Shown here one piece after another: positions 9,449 through 18,060 of a stretch of DNA of 38,655 bases. A program made the position numbers and the translations under genes. This DNA is from Ferruginibacter sp. (GTDB lineage Bacteria; Bacteroidota; Bacteroidia; Chitinophagales; Chitinophagaceae). Under the pieces are notes generated by a model. It had not been told where the DNA came from, made no database searches, and saw only the letters and a program-made list of their open reading frames with translations. Each line of letters opens with the position of its first letter. Position 1 is the stretch's first letter. The stretch is from the NCBI RefSeq assembly GCF_028288465.1, contig NZ_JAQBNR010000025.1:1-38655 (forward strand). The letters are read 5' to 3'.

Positions 9449-10411
9449 ATGGGATTTAAAAAACTTAGCGCAGTAAATGGATATCAACATTTGCTTATCA
9501 AAACAGGAGCATTCATAATCCTCGCTTTTATAGCCGATTTTTTTGTCGGCGGAATATTTCATTATTTTTATTTTAAACAATCTTCGGGGTGGGAATACAG
9601 AACCAAGTATTCCATTGAGGATACCCGGGCAGATGTATTGATTTTCGGAGCCTCAAGAGCGCAGCAGCAATATAACCCAGACTATATTGAAAAGAAAACA
9701 GGGCTCACCTGCTATAATACTGGGAGAGATGGAGAACCGGTTTTCTATTATTATGGAGTGTTACAAGGGGTGCTTAAGCGGTATACTCCCAAAATTATTA
9801 TACTTGATGTAGAAAACAATGTTTTTAGAGAAAGCCAGGACAGTTACGACAGACTGTCGATTCTGTTACCATACTACACCACCCATCCTGAGATGCGTCC
9901 TGTTATTGAACTAAGGAGCCCTTTTGAAAAACTGAAATTGCAGTCAAGAGTGTATCCCTTTAATTCAATGCTTTTTAAAATTGCAATCGGCAATACCGAC
10001 TTTAATAAGAAGCGGTTTGAAGATATCAAAGGGTATGTTCCGTTAACCGGAGCTTTGGATGAACCTATAAGAACTGTTGACTTGTCTAAAAATAAGTATG
10101 CAGTGGACACTAACAAAATCAACTGTTACAAGTCCTTTATAAACGATTGTTTGAAAGCAAATATTAAATTGTACCTCGTTTGTTCGCCTTATTTTTTTCG
10201 TGCAGTGGGAGAGGATACATCTATGCAGATTGCAAAAGAAATTGCGAAGGAAAGGAAAGTTGACTTCATAGATTTTTCAAAGGACAAATTGTTTTTAAGC
10301 AATTCAAAATTTTTTGACGACACGATACATGTGAATGTAAGCGGTTCAGAAATATTTTCAAACAAGGTGGCCGATACTCTTTTATCTAAAATTAACAGCA
10401 ACGCTCGTTAA
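9449..10411 (+). CDS. Membrane-anchored SGNH/GDSL-like acyltransferase partner, copy 1
   Basis: The ATG at 9449 (start MGFKKLSAVNG) is chosen over an upstream in-frame TTG at 9395 that would overlap the MBOAT gene by 35 bp. The 320-residue protein has one N-terminal membrane helix (about residues 15-40, ending in FIADFFVGG) and a periplasmic domain. It shows the SGNH block I as FGASRA with Ser69, and block V as DDTIH with Asp291 and His294, giving a likely Ser-Asp-His triad like AlgJ/AlgX, PatB or DltD-type proteins. It would accept an acyl group exported by the preceding MBOAT protein and transfer it to a glycan. Overall similarity to annotated families is low outside these motifs. It is paralogous to the gene at 11923. 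Confidence 0.83.
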   Translation: MGFKKLSAVNGYQHLLIKTGAFIILAFIADFFVGGIFHYFYFKQSSGWEYRTKYSIEDTRADVLIFGASRAQQQYNPDYIEKKTGLTCYNTGRDGEPVFYYYGVLQGVLKRYTPKIIILDVENNVFRESQDSYDRLSILLPYYTTHPEMRPVIELRSPFEKLKLQSRVYPFNSMLFKIAIGNTDFNKKRFEDIKGYVPLTGALDEPIRTVDLSKNKYAVDTNKINCYKSFINDCLKANIKLYLVCSPYFFRAVGEDTSMQIAKEIAKERKVDFIDFSKDKLFLSNSKFFDDTIHVNVSGSEIFSNKVADTLLSKINSNAR

Positions 10412-10477
10412 CAGATTTAGAGATGAATGCTGATTCAATTGCTGTTCATAGATAAATAATTAACAAAAATCGCGGTA

Positions 10478-11908
10478 ATGCTCTTTAATTCATTTCACTT
10501 TCTATTTTTCTTCTTACTTGTTACAACGTTTTATTTTATTTTACCTCATAATAAAAGGTGGCTACTTTTATTATTGAGCAGCTGTTATTTTTATATGGCG
10601 TTTGTTCCTATTTACATTTGTATTTTGGGATTTACTATCGTAGTAGATTATTTTGCCGGCATATTAATTGAAAATTCCAATGGGAAAAGACGCAAACTCT
10701 TTTTAGTTTGCAGCTTGGTAGCCAATATTGGAATTTTGTGTGTTTTTAAATACTATAATTTCATTAACGAAAACTTGTCGTATCTGCTTCATGGCTTTGG
10801 ACGATCTAACCCAATTCCATATCTATCTATTTTGTTGCCTATTGGTCTTTCCTTTCATACATTTCAGGCCATGAGTTATACTATCGAAGTGTATAGGGGG
10901 AATCAAAAAACAGAGCGACATTTTGGAATATATGCCCTGTATGTGATGTTTTATCCGCAGCTTGTTGCAGGGCCAATTGAAAGGCCCCAAAATTTATTAC
11001 ACCAATTTAGGGAGCATCATCATTTCGACAGCGACCGTGTATTTGAGGGACTAAAGATCATGATATGGGGTCTGTTTAAAAAACTAGTCATCGCCGATCG
11101 GTTAGGAGTATATGTGAATAATGCTTACAACTACGTGCCGGAGCAAGATGGAATGACTTTATTATTGGCTACAGTATTTTTTTCCTTTCAGGTATATTGT
11201 GATTTTTCAGGGTATTCTGACATTGCCATCGGAGCCGCAAAAGTGATGGGCTTTGATTTGATGGCTAATTTCAGGCGCCCTGTTTTAGCCAAGAGTACAG
11301 GCGAGTTTTGGAAAAGATGGCATATATCATTATCCACCTGGTTTAAAGATTACCTGTACTTCCCAATGGGAGGAAACAGGGTTTCAATTCCCAGGTGGTA
11401 TATTAATCTGATGGTTGTTTTTCTAATCAGTGGTTTGTGGCATGGAGCAAACTGGACCTATGTTATCTGGGGCGGAATTAACGGTTTTTACCTGGTTTTT
11501 GCGATCATGACGCAAAAGACCCGTGACAGATTTAACAATTTTGTCGGCATTAGCAAGCATCCAAAGCTATTTTTATTTTCACAAATTTTAATCACATTTT
11601 GTTTGATTACTTTTTCACGGATATTTTTCAGATCGAGAACAATTGGAGATGCTTTTTTAATTATAAAAAAAATTCTGTCTTTTAATGGATCACCTTTTAA
11701 CGGTGGTACCTCCATACTTATTTATTGTTTTTTCGCAGTGTTTTTTTTGCTTGCCGTAGAGCTGAAAAAAGAATTCTACAGAGGATCTTTTACGCTGTCT
11801 CATCATCCCAATTTTTGGATAAGAAACTCTTATTACTCTTTACTAATTATATTGATTATGCTGCTGGGTGTATTTGATGGAGGACAATTCATTTATTTTC
11901 AATTTTAA
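10478..11908 (+). CDS. MBOAT O-acyltransferase (AlgI/PatA-like), copy 2
   Basis: This 476-residue polytopic protein is a paralogue of the gene at 7975, aligning over its whole length. It shares FHTFQAMSYTIEVYRGN, YPQLVAGPIERPQ, FQVYCDFSGYSDIAIG, WKRWHISLS (H282), LWHGANW with the catalytic His at 322, and the C-terminal GVFDGGQFIYFQF. It differs from copy 1 in having the canonical DYLYFPMGGNR stretch after the WHISLS motif, where copy 1 reads DYFYNPIAVAKRD. The two enzymes may therefore differ in partner or substrate. It starts 66 bp after the stop of the first SGNH gene, so the four genes probably form one operon. Expected role: O-acylation of an exported polysaccharide together with the gene at 11923. 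Confidence 0.95.
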   Translation: MLFNSFHFLFFFLLVTTFYFILPHNKRWLLLLLSSCYFYMAFVPIYICILGFTIVVDYFAGILIENSNGKRRKLFLVCSLVANIGILCVFKYYNFINENLSYLLHGFGRSNPIPYLSILLPIGLSFHTFQAMSYTIEVYRGNQKTERHFGIYALYVMFYPQLVAGPIERPQNLLHQFREHHHFDSDRVFEGLKIMIWGLFKKLVIADRLGVYVNNAYNYVPEQDGMTLLLATVFFSFQVYCDFSGYSDIAIGAAKVMGFDLMANFRRPVLAKSTGEFWKRWHISLSTWFKDYLYFPMGGNRVSIPRWYINLMVVFLISGLWHGANWTYVIWGGINGFYLVFAIMTQKTRDRFNNFVGISKHPKLFLFSQILITFCLITFSRIFFRSRTIGDAFLIIKKILSFNGSPFNGGTSILIYCFFAVFFLLAVELKKEFYRGSFTLSHHPNFWIRNSYYSLLIILIMLLGVFDGGQFIYFQF

Positions 11909-11922
11909 AAGATGGCAGAGAA

Positions 11923-12864
11923 ATGACAAATACAACAAAAAAAAAATCACTGCAAAACTTTTTCTTAAAGCTTGCGGCATGTTTGCTTATTATATCACTG
12001 GTCGATTTTACTGCAGGTGCAATACTTAATAAATATTATTTTAATCAGCAGTCTGGGTATGATTATCTCACCACTTGCGCTATCGAAAACACGACTGCGG
12101 ATATCTTGATTTTAGGATCTTCAAGAGCTGTGAATATCTACAATACAGACATTTTTGCAAAGCAAACAAAATTGTCATGTTTTAATGCAGGACGATACGG
12201 CGAACCTATATTTTATCACTACGCGGTACTTAAAGCAGCATTAAAAAGGTATACACCAAAGACTGTCATTCTTAGTTTTGACGCAGGTAATTTTAGCATA
12301 AATGCTGAGGCCTATGATAGAATTGCCGCGCTGCTACCATATTACAAACGTCACCCTGAAATACATTCAATTGTTGAACTAAAGAGCCCTTTCGAAAAAA
12401 TGAAGCTATTGTCATCCATCTACCCGTTTAATTCGCTGCCTCTTTCTATCGTAGCAGGCAACCGCGAAAGTAACAAAGCTAAATACAGCAATTCAAACGG
12501 ATTTATACCAATTGAGAAAACTTTTGAAGGAGAGCTGAAAACATTTGATTATACAAAAGAAAAGCAATTAGACCCGGTTAAAATTGAAGTGTATAAGTCG
12601 CTTATGCAAGAATGTATAAATCGTAAAGTTGAGTTGGTTGTAATTTGTCCCCCATACCAAATCCATCGCATAGGGGTAGATGCTTCTATAAATGAGGGCA
12701 AAAGACTAGCACAACAAAATGATATTCGCTTTCTGGATTATTCAGCAGATACAAGCTTCACTAACTATCCTGCGCTATTTGCTGACTTCCGGCATCTGAA
12801 TATAAGAGGGGTTGAGAAATTTTCAAACGTCATAATTGACACACTGAAAAAAAGATTTCAGTGA
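11923..12864 (+). CDS. Membrane-anchored SGNH/GDSL-like acyltransferase partner, copy 2
   Basis: The 313-residue product starts at ATG 11923, 14 bp after the MBOAT stop. It has a Lys-rich N-terminus and one hydrophobic helix (about residues 14-33). The SGNH-like motifs are LGSSRA with Ser67, and DFRH with Asp288 and His291 near the C-terminus. It aligns along its length with the gene at 9449: both contain LLPYY..HPE, ELxSPFEK, and YPFNS in the same order. Only the SGNH motifs connect it to known families, so the acyltransferase role is inferred mainly from the tight pairing with an MBOAT gene, as seen in AlgI/AlgJ and PatA/PatB. The gene is followed by a strong terminator at 12948-12986 and ends the block. 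Confidence 0.83.
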   Translation: MTNTTKKKSLQNFFLKLAACLLIISLVDFTAGAILNKYYFNQQSGYDYLTTCAIENTTADILILGSSRAVNIYNTDIFAKQTKLSCFNAGRYGEPIFYHYAVLKAALKRYTPKTVILSFDAGNFSINAEAYDRIAALLPYYKRHPEIHSIVELKSPFEKMKLLSSIYPFNSLPLSIVAGNRESNKAKYSNSNGFIPIEKTFEGELKTFDYTKEKQLDPVKIEVYKSLMQECINRKVELVVICPPYQIHRIGVDASINEGKRLAQQNDIRFLDYSADTSFTNYPALFADFRHLNIRGVEKFSNVIIDTLKKRFQ

Positions 12865-12947
12865 CTTTTCAATCTATCTTAATCTAAGTTTTCCGATTAA
12901 AACTTTCTTTAAAAAATTCACAATTTCTTAAAAATTACAGGATACTA

Positions 12948-12986
12948 AAATCCGGCTGCTGTTTATAAAAACAGCAAGCCGGATTT
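12948..12986. terminator. Bidirectional intrinsic terminator
   Basis: AAATCCGGC-TGCTGTTT pairs with AAACAGC-A-AGCCGGATTT around a short ATAA loop with one bulged base. The stem is flanked by A-runs on the left and TTT on the right, so it can serve both the plus-strand acyltransferase operon ending at 12864 and the minus-strand beta-helix gene ending at 13011. Confidence 0.85.
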
Positions 12987-13010
12987 ATGCAATTGTTACC
13001 TGGCTTCTAA

Positions 13011-15866
13011 CTATTGTTGCACACTTAAAACAGGAGTAGTAACAACCAGCTGGTCGGTATTAAGCTTGGTGTAATAAATGCCTGTATTTATTGCGGGTAC
13101 TTTTTTATTGATTGAATTAAATCCTTTTTGTAAATCAACCTGGCTTGTATAAATTATTCTGCCGCTAACGTCTGCCAATAGAATTTGCATTTTTTGCTGA
13201 TAATTAGTGGTAAGATTTATTTTTAAATCGTTGCTGCTCGCATTAAGCACTACGTTGAACAAAGTAAATGATGGTACATTACTCACAAAGGCGGAAGCAG
13301 TTTTACTATAGTCGAACGTCGCATCATTGTCTATCATAACCAGCCGATAGTAATTGGTTCCTTTTAATGGATGTTCATCAGTAAAAGCATAATTGATCTG
13401 TATTTCCGCGAAGCCATTTGCCGCCAGTTCCCCTATGTTTTCAAAATTTTGGCCATCACCACTTCTTTCAATTGCATAGTGACTTACGTTTATTTCTGAA
13501 GCAACGGACCATTGAAGGCGAACTTTTTCATCAATATTTTTTGCAGAAAAATCGAGGAGTTGAACTGGTAACACGCCTGCTTCTGTTACATTAACAAAAG
13601 CCAGAGCTGAATCTCCGACACTGTTTACAACTTTTAATTGAAATGTATATGTGCCAGCTGTCAAATTACTAATTGATGTACTTGGATTGTTTGGTGTGGC
13701 TATAAGGTATTGATCTGGCCCTGTAACCTTAGTCCAGGTATAACTTGTTACAGTTCCGACTGCACTTCCCTTCAGAACGGTGCTGTTGACTGGCAATGTT
13801 AGAGAAATATCTGTTCCCGCATCAGCTTTTAAGCCAACCGGTAGTGCGCCTGATTTGATTAAGATTGCTGAACTAAAAGGCTGTAGCGTTATTGAACCAC
13901 TGTAGACGATACTGTCAACTCCAATATAGACTGCATCAAGCGAGATGGTTTTTGGTGTTACAGTAGCATTATATTCAAATCGTTGGTTTGCCGGCGTATT
14001 TGCGGACACCAATAACGAGTGAGCATCTTGGCTTGAATAAGTCTTCCACGTATCAAAATTAACATTTGGGGGAAAAGTAAATCCGCCTCCAATAGATGAG
14101 GCATAATACCACGAAAAGCCGGTTGGATTAATCGAATTGTAGTAATTGCTATCAACCCGGCCTAATAATTGTAAAGATTGTTGTATGGTTTGCACTACCG
14201 GCGACGTTGTCGTATTCAGTCCAGTGTGGGTATGCAGCATTGAAACCTGGGTGATCTGCGTATTAACAATAATATTTTTTTTCAGGGAAAAATTAGACAT
14301 ACTATCGCTATATTGCCGGCCTACATACCATCCATTGCAATTATAAACAGTATTACCTCTCACAGCAACATCCTTGGGTGAATTAGTAAAAATTCCAAAT
14401 CCGGTTCCGGCAATAGTACTTATGCTGTTATTTGTAATTTCTACTCCTCTTGCGCCGCCATCCAGGTAAATTGCCTGCGCATCAGTTTGCTCCTGCGTTC
14501 CAAAAGGGGCAAATACGCCGTTTGTCACAATATTGTTTCTGATTTTTCGGTTGTTGTTGCTTGTACTAAATGTATAGATTCCTCCACCATCGTTTCGGTT
14601 GGCACAATAATAATTTACAAAATTACTGTCGATGTCGACATACGAGCCATCAAAATGAATTCCATTATAACCGGTGCTGTCAATACTGTTCAGGCTAACC
14701 CTGGCTCCTGTAGCAACACCCACATAGATTGCATTTGCATCAGCGGGATCATAAAAACTTGCCATTCCCTGAAATAAGGCTGTGTTTTTTATCCTATTTT
14801 GTGTAATTACTACATTGGTAGCTGGTCCACGCACATCGATTGCACTACACATTGAATAATTAATGGCATTGCCAACCAACAGGGTGTTGAATGAATACCA
14901 TCCATATATTGCCTTTGCCCCAGTATTTGTAATTGTACAATTGGCTACCGTAATATTGCTTCCATCATGAAAAAATACGGCAGCCATATTGGCGCCTGTT
15001 AAACTTAAATTTGTTATGGTAATATTTGAACGCGTGCCAATGTCGATAAGAGTATCTATCGAACTAGCCTGGACTGTATAAGTTGAGGGATTCGCGTTCC
15101 CAAAATACATTTTCATATTGTGCGTCGTTGAATCATAAAACCATTCACCAAATTTATTTAACGTCCTCGCATCTCTTTGAATAAACAAACCGAACCCAGG
15201 CGAGATTGGCGTAGTAGGTGCGGATGTGCTGGAATTCCTGGGGTTTATAGTTTTGATTGTTTGCACATAAGAAACAGTATTGCCCGATTGCGATGAAACA
15301 CGGTTTCTTTCAATTATGTAGGACATCTTCCTTGCTACAACTTCAGCGCCTGTCCAGTTTGTGGTGCCCAAGCCTGCTGCCGATAAGGAAGTGTTTCCAG
15401 AAAATGCAGATGTTACTAAATACCCGCCATTAGCAGAATCGCTGTTGGGATACCTCCCTACTTCCTGAGGAATGTCATTGATGGTAACCATGTTCACCGC
15501 ATTTTTAACGGAAGGAGCCGATACCTGAAATACACCAGCGCCAATTGTAGTCCAGGAAGTGAGCGGGGTAAAACCTGTAATCACAGGTTGCGAACCACTA
15601 CCGTAGGATCCGATAACGATTGGACTACCGCTTGTACCCGATTTACCGACAACAATGGAACCATAAAAAGTTTCACCGCTTTTAAATAGTATTGAATCCC
15701 CGGCCGCAATGATGCCAAATGAAGCATTCAATTTTGCAATGGTTTGCCATGCAGATGTGGGTGAGAGGCCAGTATTTGTATCAAGCCCTTTTGCTGAAAT
15801 GTAATAGTTTTTTGCCTGCACAGTACTTGCAGAAATTACTAGCAGAATAATAAATAGTTGTCTCAT
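13011..15866 (-). CDS. Secreted right-handed beta-helix protein with PKD-like and T9SS sorting domains
   Basis: This 951-residue protein begins with a clear Sec signal peptide (residues 1-18, cleavage after VQA). The N-terminal domain has GDSILFKSGETFYGSIVV, followed by a parallel beta-helix at about residues 280-560 made of short rungs such as NITITNLSLTGANMAAVFF and VEITNNSISTI. A PKD-like domain (about 680-760, starting KADAGTDISL) and a fibronectin-like segment (KVRLQWSVASEINVSHYAIE) follow. The last 85 residues fit a type IX secretion sorting domain (VSGRIIYTS, then INTGIYYTKL), so the protein is probably delivered outside the cell. Beta-helix proteins of this type are mostly polysaccharide lyases, epimerases or glycoside hydrolases; catalytic residues could not be assigned here. 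It is a paralogue of the protein at 1-2478 and lies convergent to the acyltransferase operon. Confidence 0.9.
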   Translation of the reverse strand: MRQLFIILLVISASTVQAKNYYISAKGLDTNTGLSPTSAWQTIAKLNASFGIIAAGDSILFKSGETFYGSIVVGKSGTSGSPIVIGSYGSGSQPVITGFTPLTSWTTIGAGVFQVSAPSVKNAVNMVTINDIPQEVGRYPNSDSANGGYLVTSAFSGNTSLSAAGLGTTNWTGAEVVARKMSYIIERNRVSSQSGNTVSYVQTIKTINPRNSSTSAPTTPISPGFGLFIQRDARTLNKFGEWFYDSTTHNMKMYFGNANPSTYTVQASSIDTLIDIGTRSNITITNLSLTGANMAAVFFHDGSNITVANCTITNTGAKAIYGWYSFNTLLVGNAINYSMCSAIDVRGPATNVVITQNRIKNTALFQGMASFYDPADANAIYVGVATGARVSLNSIDSTGYNGIHFDGSYVDIDSNFVNYYCANRNDGGGIYTFSTSNNNRKIRNNIVTNGVFAPFGTQEQTDAQAIYLDGGARGVEITNNSISTIAGTGFGIFTNSPKDVAVRGNTVYNCNGWYVGRQYSDSMSNFSLKKNIIVNTQITQVSMLHTHTGLNTTTSPVVQTIQQSLQLLGRVDSNYYNSINPTGFSWYYASSIGGGFTFPPNVNFDTWKTYSSQDAHSLLVSANTPANQRFEYNATVTPKTISLDAVYIGVDSIVYSGSITLQPFSSAILIKSGALPVGLKADAGTDISLTLPVNSTVLKGSAVGTVTSYTWTKVTGPDQYLIATPNNPSTSISNLTAGTYTFQLKVVNSVGDSALAFVNVTEAGVLPVQLLDFSAKNIDEKVRLQWSVASEINVSHYAIERSGDGQNFENIGELAANGFAEIQINYAFTDEHPLKGTNYYRLVMIDNDATFDYSKTASAFVSNVPSFTLFNVVLNASSNDLKINLTTNYQQKMQILLADVSGRIIYTSQVDLQKGFNSINKKVPAINTGIYYTKLNTDQLVVTTPVLSVQQ

Positions 15867-15910
15867 AGGAAGGGATAGGATTATTTTCGATTATAGAATT
15901 CCGTTACCAG

Positions 15911-15963
15911 TATATCAACTCCATCCGAAATGCGGATAATACTGATATAACCAGTTTAAACTG
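15911..15963. promoter_or_regulatory. Nested palindromes upstream of the beta-helix gene
   Basis: TATATCA (15911-15917) pairs with TGATATA (15943-15949), and inside it ATCCG (15923-15927) pairs with CGGAT (15932-15936), with symmetrical 5-nt internal loops and a 5-nt apex. Directly beside it is CAGTTTAAACTG (15952-15963), a perfect palindrome. The pair sits 45-97 bp upstream of the ATG at 15866, a position that suits an operator or a structured 5' leader. Function is unproven. Confidence 0.35.
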
Positions 15964-16114
15964 ATCATTTCTTACAATGAATGCAGCTTAAGATGCGAAA
16001 GCCTGACTTTAAAAGACCGAAGCATTAAATGATTTCGTTCGAAAAAAATACGAAAGGGTGGTGGGAACAGGTAAAATGGTTTTCATAGTTTTCAATTTTT
16101 AATATTGGATATAG

Positions 16115-16149
16115 TATATGCACAATGCCGTTAATGGCATTTGTATATA
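16115..16149. repeat. Hairpin with two-part stem
   Basis: TATAT (16115-16119) pairs with ATATA (16145-16149) and AATGCC (16124-16129) pairs with GGCATT (16136-16141), around a GTTAAT loop and a small internal loop. It lies in the long leader upstream of the beta-helix gene. No T-run adjoins it, so it is not a standard terminator. Confidence 0.35.
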
Positions 16150-16420
16150 AGGTTAAAAATTATACCAGGGATTAACTGGCTAAAGGATACGGACCAATTT
16201 GAAACGCATAAGTATGTGCCTTATTATTTGAGACAATAGGTTTTGGAAAGATCGGGTAAAACTGGGCAGTTGCTTCGGAAAATACGAAGTTGATATTTGG
16301 AAAATTTCCGCAAAAAGGACGGGCTTTTTTACCCCTTCGAAAAACAGTTGATATCCTAAACAAATAAAAAGACTTTCAGCTATTACCATTGTTGTTGCGG
16401 AATCAACGTTTATATCAAAA

Positions 16421-16459
16421 CTTAAAACCTGTATAGCTAATAGCCATACAGGTTTTAAG
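16421..16459 (-). terminator. Terminator of the SusC/SusD operon
   Basis: CTTAAAACCTGTATAGCTA and TAGCCATACAGGTTTTAAG form 19-nt arms with a single A-C mismatch and a one-base centre. The structure begins 30 bp after the SusD stop codon at 16489 on the minus strand. The stem is long and its outer part is A/T-rich, which supplies the U-rich 3' arm. It would also be symmetrical enough to act on both strands. Confidence 0.7.
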
Positions 16460-16488
16460 TAAGCACATATTACTACTTATTTGTTTGC

Positions 16489-18048
16489 TTAATAATTGGG
16501 ATTCTGCGTAATAACCCCTTTACTCTGGTCGATGATAATTTGCGGTACCGGCATATAATAATCCTTCGGGCGCTTGAAGGTACGGCCCGGTATCACTACC
16601 GCACCTTTATATGGTTCCAATGGGGAAGCCGTTTTTGGTTTATTATAAATGGTATCCAGGTTTATAATCTGCGCTTTGTCCCATCGCATCAAATCGAAAT
16701 GACGCACATTCTCAGCGCCCAACTCAACCCTCCGTTCATGGATCAATTGTTTGATGGTAGCGCCGCTCACCGGTTGTAAACCTGCACGGGTGCGAACTGC
16801 ATTGATTTCAGCATCGCCCGCACCCGGGCCACTGGTGCGAATTTTAGCTTCTGCCACCACCAGGTAAATATCAGCAGTACGCAACAAAGGCTGTTTTAAG
16901 TCGCCATCGAGGTTGCCGGAATTATCAGGGTTGAAAGCCGTATATTTTCTGACACAATATCCTGTAGTAGATGATTGACTTGGCAGCATACGCCCGGTAA
17001 ACTGGCCTTTCTTCCCCGCGAACATCTGGTAAGCATCCTGATCCTGTATTTCAATCATAGTAGTTTGATGAGGGATAGAATCACCTACTGATAACAACGT
17101 TGCCTGTTTGCGTACTACATCTGCCGGCTCAAACTCTTCAGCAAAATTTTGTGTAGGATGATGAAAGCCCCAGCCATTCCAGGCCCTGTTGGTAAAGTAA
17201 ATATTGATAGGCGAGTTGTTGTAATTGTTTTTATTCCACACCGCAAACAACAATTCAGAATTGTTGTCCTGGTTACCCAAAGTAAAGTTATCCGTGTAGT
17301 TGGGTGCCAGTGCATAATTGGCATTGGTGATTACTTTGGTACCATATTCCTGCGCTTTATCCAGTTTTTCCCAGAACAGGTATAATTTAGCTAACAAGCC
17401 CCAGGCAGCACCCTTGCTTACACGGCCCTTGTCTTCGGCGCCATACGTTTCGGGCAGCAAGTCAGCAGCTTTCAGCAAGTCTGATTCTATTAATTTCCTT
17501 ACATCTTCTACAGTTGACTTGGCTACATTGTAATTACCGGTTAACACATTGTCTTCCTGTATCAGAGGCACTTCCCCAAATATTAAATTAAGCGTCCAGT
17601 AACCATGTGCTCTTAAAAAATAGGCTTCACCTAAAGAACGCTTCCTTATATCTTCGTTCATCACAGGAACCTTCGGAACATAGATCAGTGCATTGTTCGA
17701 TCTGGCAATTTGCTCGTAAGCCCATCCCCAGGTTGGATGTAACTGGTAGGTTGCAGAATTGGTAGTAAATCTTTCTATTTCCCAAAAATCAGAGTGATCA
17801 CCATCAACTGAAATATCATCTGATGCATCATCGAACGCATACAGGTTATGGCCTACACCTTCTTCCTGTGTAAGAACATTATAGATACCATTGATACCGG
17901 CAACTACATCACTTTCGTTGCGCCAGTAATTGGCAGGCGTATACTGGCCCACAGGCGTAACATCCAATACTGATTTTTTTAAACAGCCAGCTCCTGAAAA
18001 AACAAGGAGGGCCGAAGGAATAATCAATTTATAATTGAACCTTGTCAT
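16489..18048 (-). CDS. SusD/RagB-family starch-binding-like lipoprotein
   Basis: The 519-residue product is a SusD-like surface glycan-binding lipoprotein. The signal peptide ends in a lipobox with lipidated Cys22 (SGAGC), followed by the usual LDVTPVGQYTPANYWRNESD segment at the start of the mature protein. Helical TPR-like parts include AYFLRAHGYWTLNLIFGEVPLI (about residue 145), and the C-terminal RagB/SusD domain contains IHERRVELGAENVRHFDLMRW, a hallmark of the family. It caps the SusC channel at the outer membrane and helps capture oligosaccharides. It starts 12 bp after the SusC stop, so the two genes are co-transcribed. The ligand is probably a rhamnose-containing glycan, from the neighbouring GH78 genes. 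Confidence 0.97.
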   Translation of the reverse strand: MTRFNYKLIIPSALLVFSGAGCLKKSVLDVTPVGQYTPANYWRNESDVVAGINGIYNVLTQEEGVGHNLYAFDDASDDISVDGDHSDFWEIERFTTNSATYQLHPTWGWAYEQIARSNNALIYVPKVPVMNEDIRKRSLGEAYFLRAHGYWTLNLIFGEVPLIQEDNVLTGNYNVAKSTVEDVRKLIESDLLKAADLLPETYGAEDKGRVSKGAAWGLLAKLYLFWEKLDKAQEYGTKVITNANYALAPNYTDNFTLGNQDNNSELLFAVWNKNNYNNSPINIYFTNRAWNGWGFHHPTQNFAEEFEPADVVRKQATLLSVGDSIPHQTTMIEIQDQDAYQMFAGKKGQFTGRMLPSQSSTTGYCVRKYTAFNPDNSGNLDGDLKQPLLRTADIYLVVAEAKIRTSGPGAGDAEINAVRTRAGLQPVSGATIKQLIHERRVELGAENVRHFDLMRWDKAQIINLDTIYNKPKTASPLEPYKGAVVIPGRTFKRPKDYYMPVPQIIIDQSKGVITQNPNY

Positions 18049-18060
18049 AATATTTTTCTT

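Larger units (their letters stand above)
15867..16488. other. 622-bp intergenic region with several palindromes
   Basis: The gap follows the SusD stop and its terminator on the minus strand and precedes the beta-helix gene start, so it should hold the promoter and leader of that gene. It contains a nested palindrome at 15911-15949, a perfect 12-bp palindrome at 15952-15963, a hairpin at 16115-16149 and the SusD terminator at 16421-16459. Short minus-strand reading frames around 16172-16389 overlap each other in two frames and have no family features. No gene is called. Confidence 0.5.

Noticed and set aside
14487..14777. 96-codon plus-strand frame inside the second beta-helix gene
   Set aside because: It lies wholly antisense to a well-supported coding sequence and has Cys/Ile-rich composition typical of antisense frames.
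16172..16389. Two overlapping minus-strand short frames between SusD and the beta-helix gene
   Set aside because: They overlap each other in different frames, have no signal or domain features, and no supporting start site.
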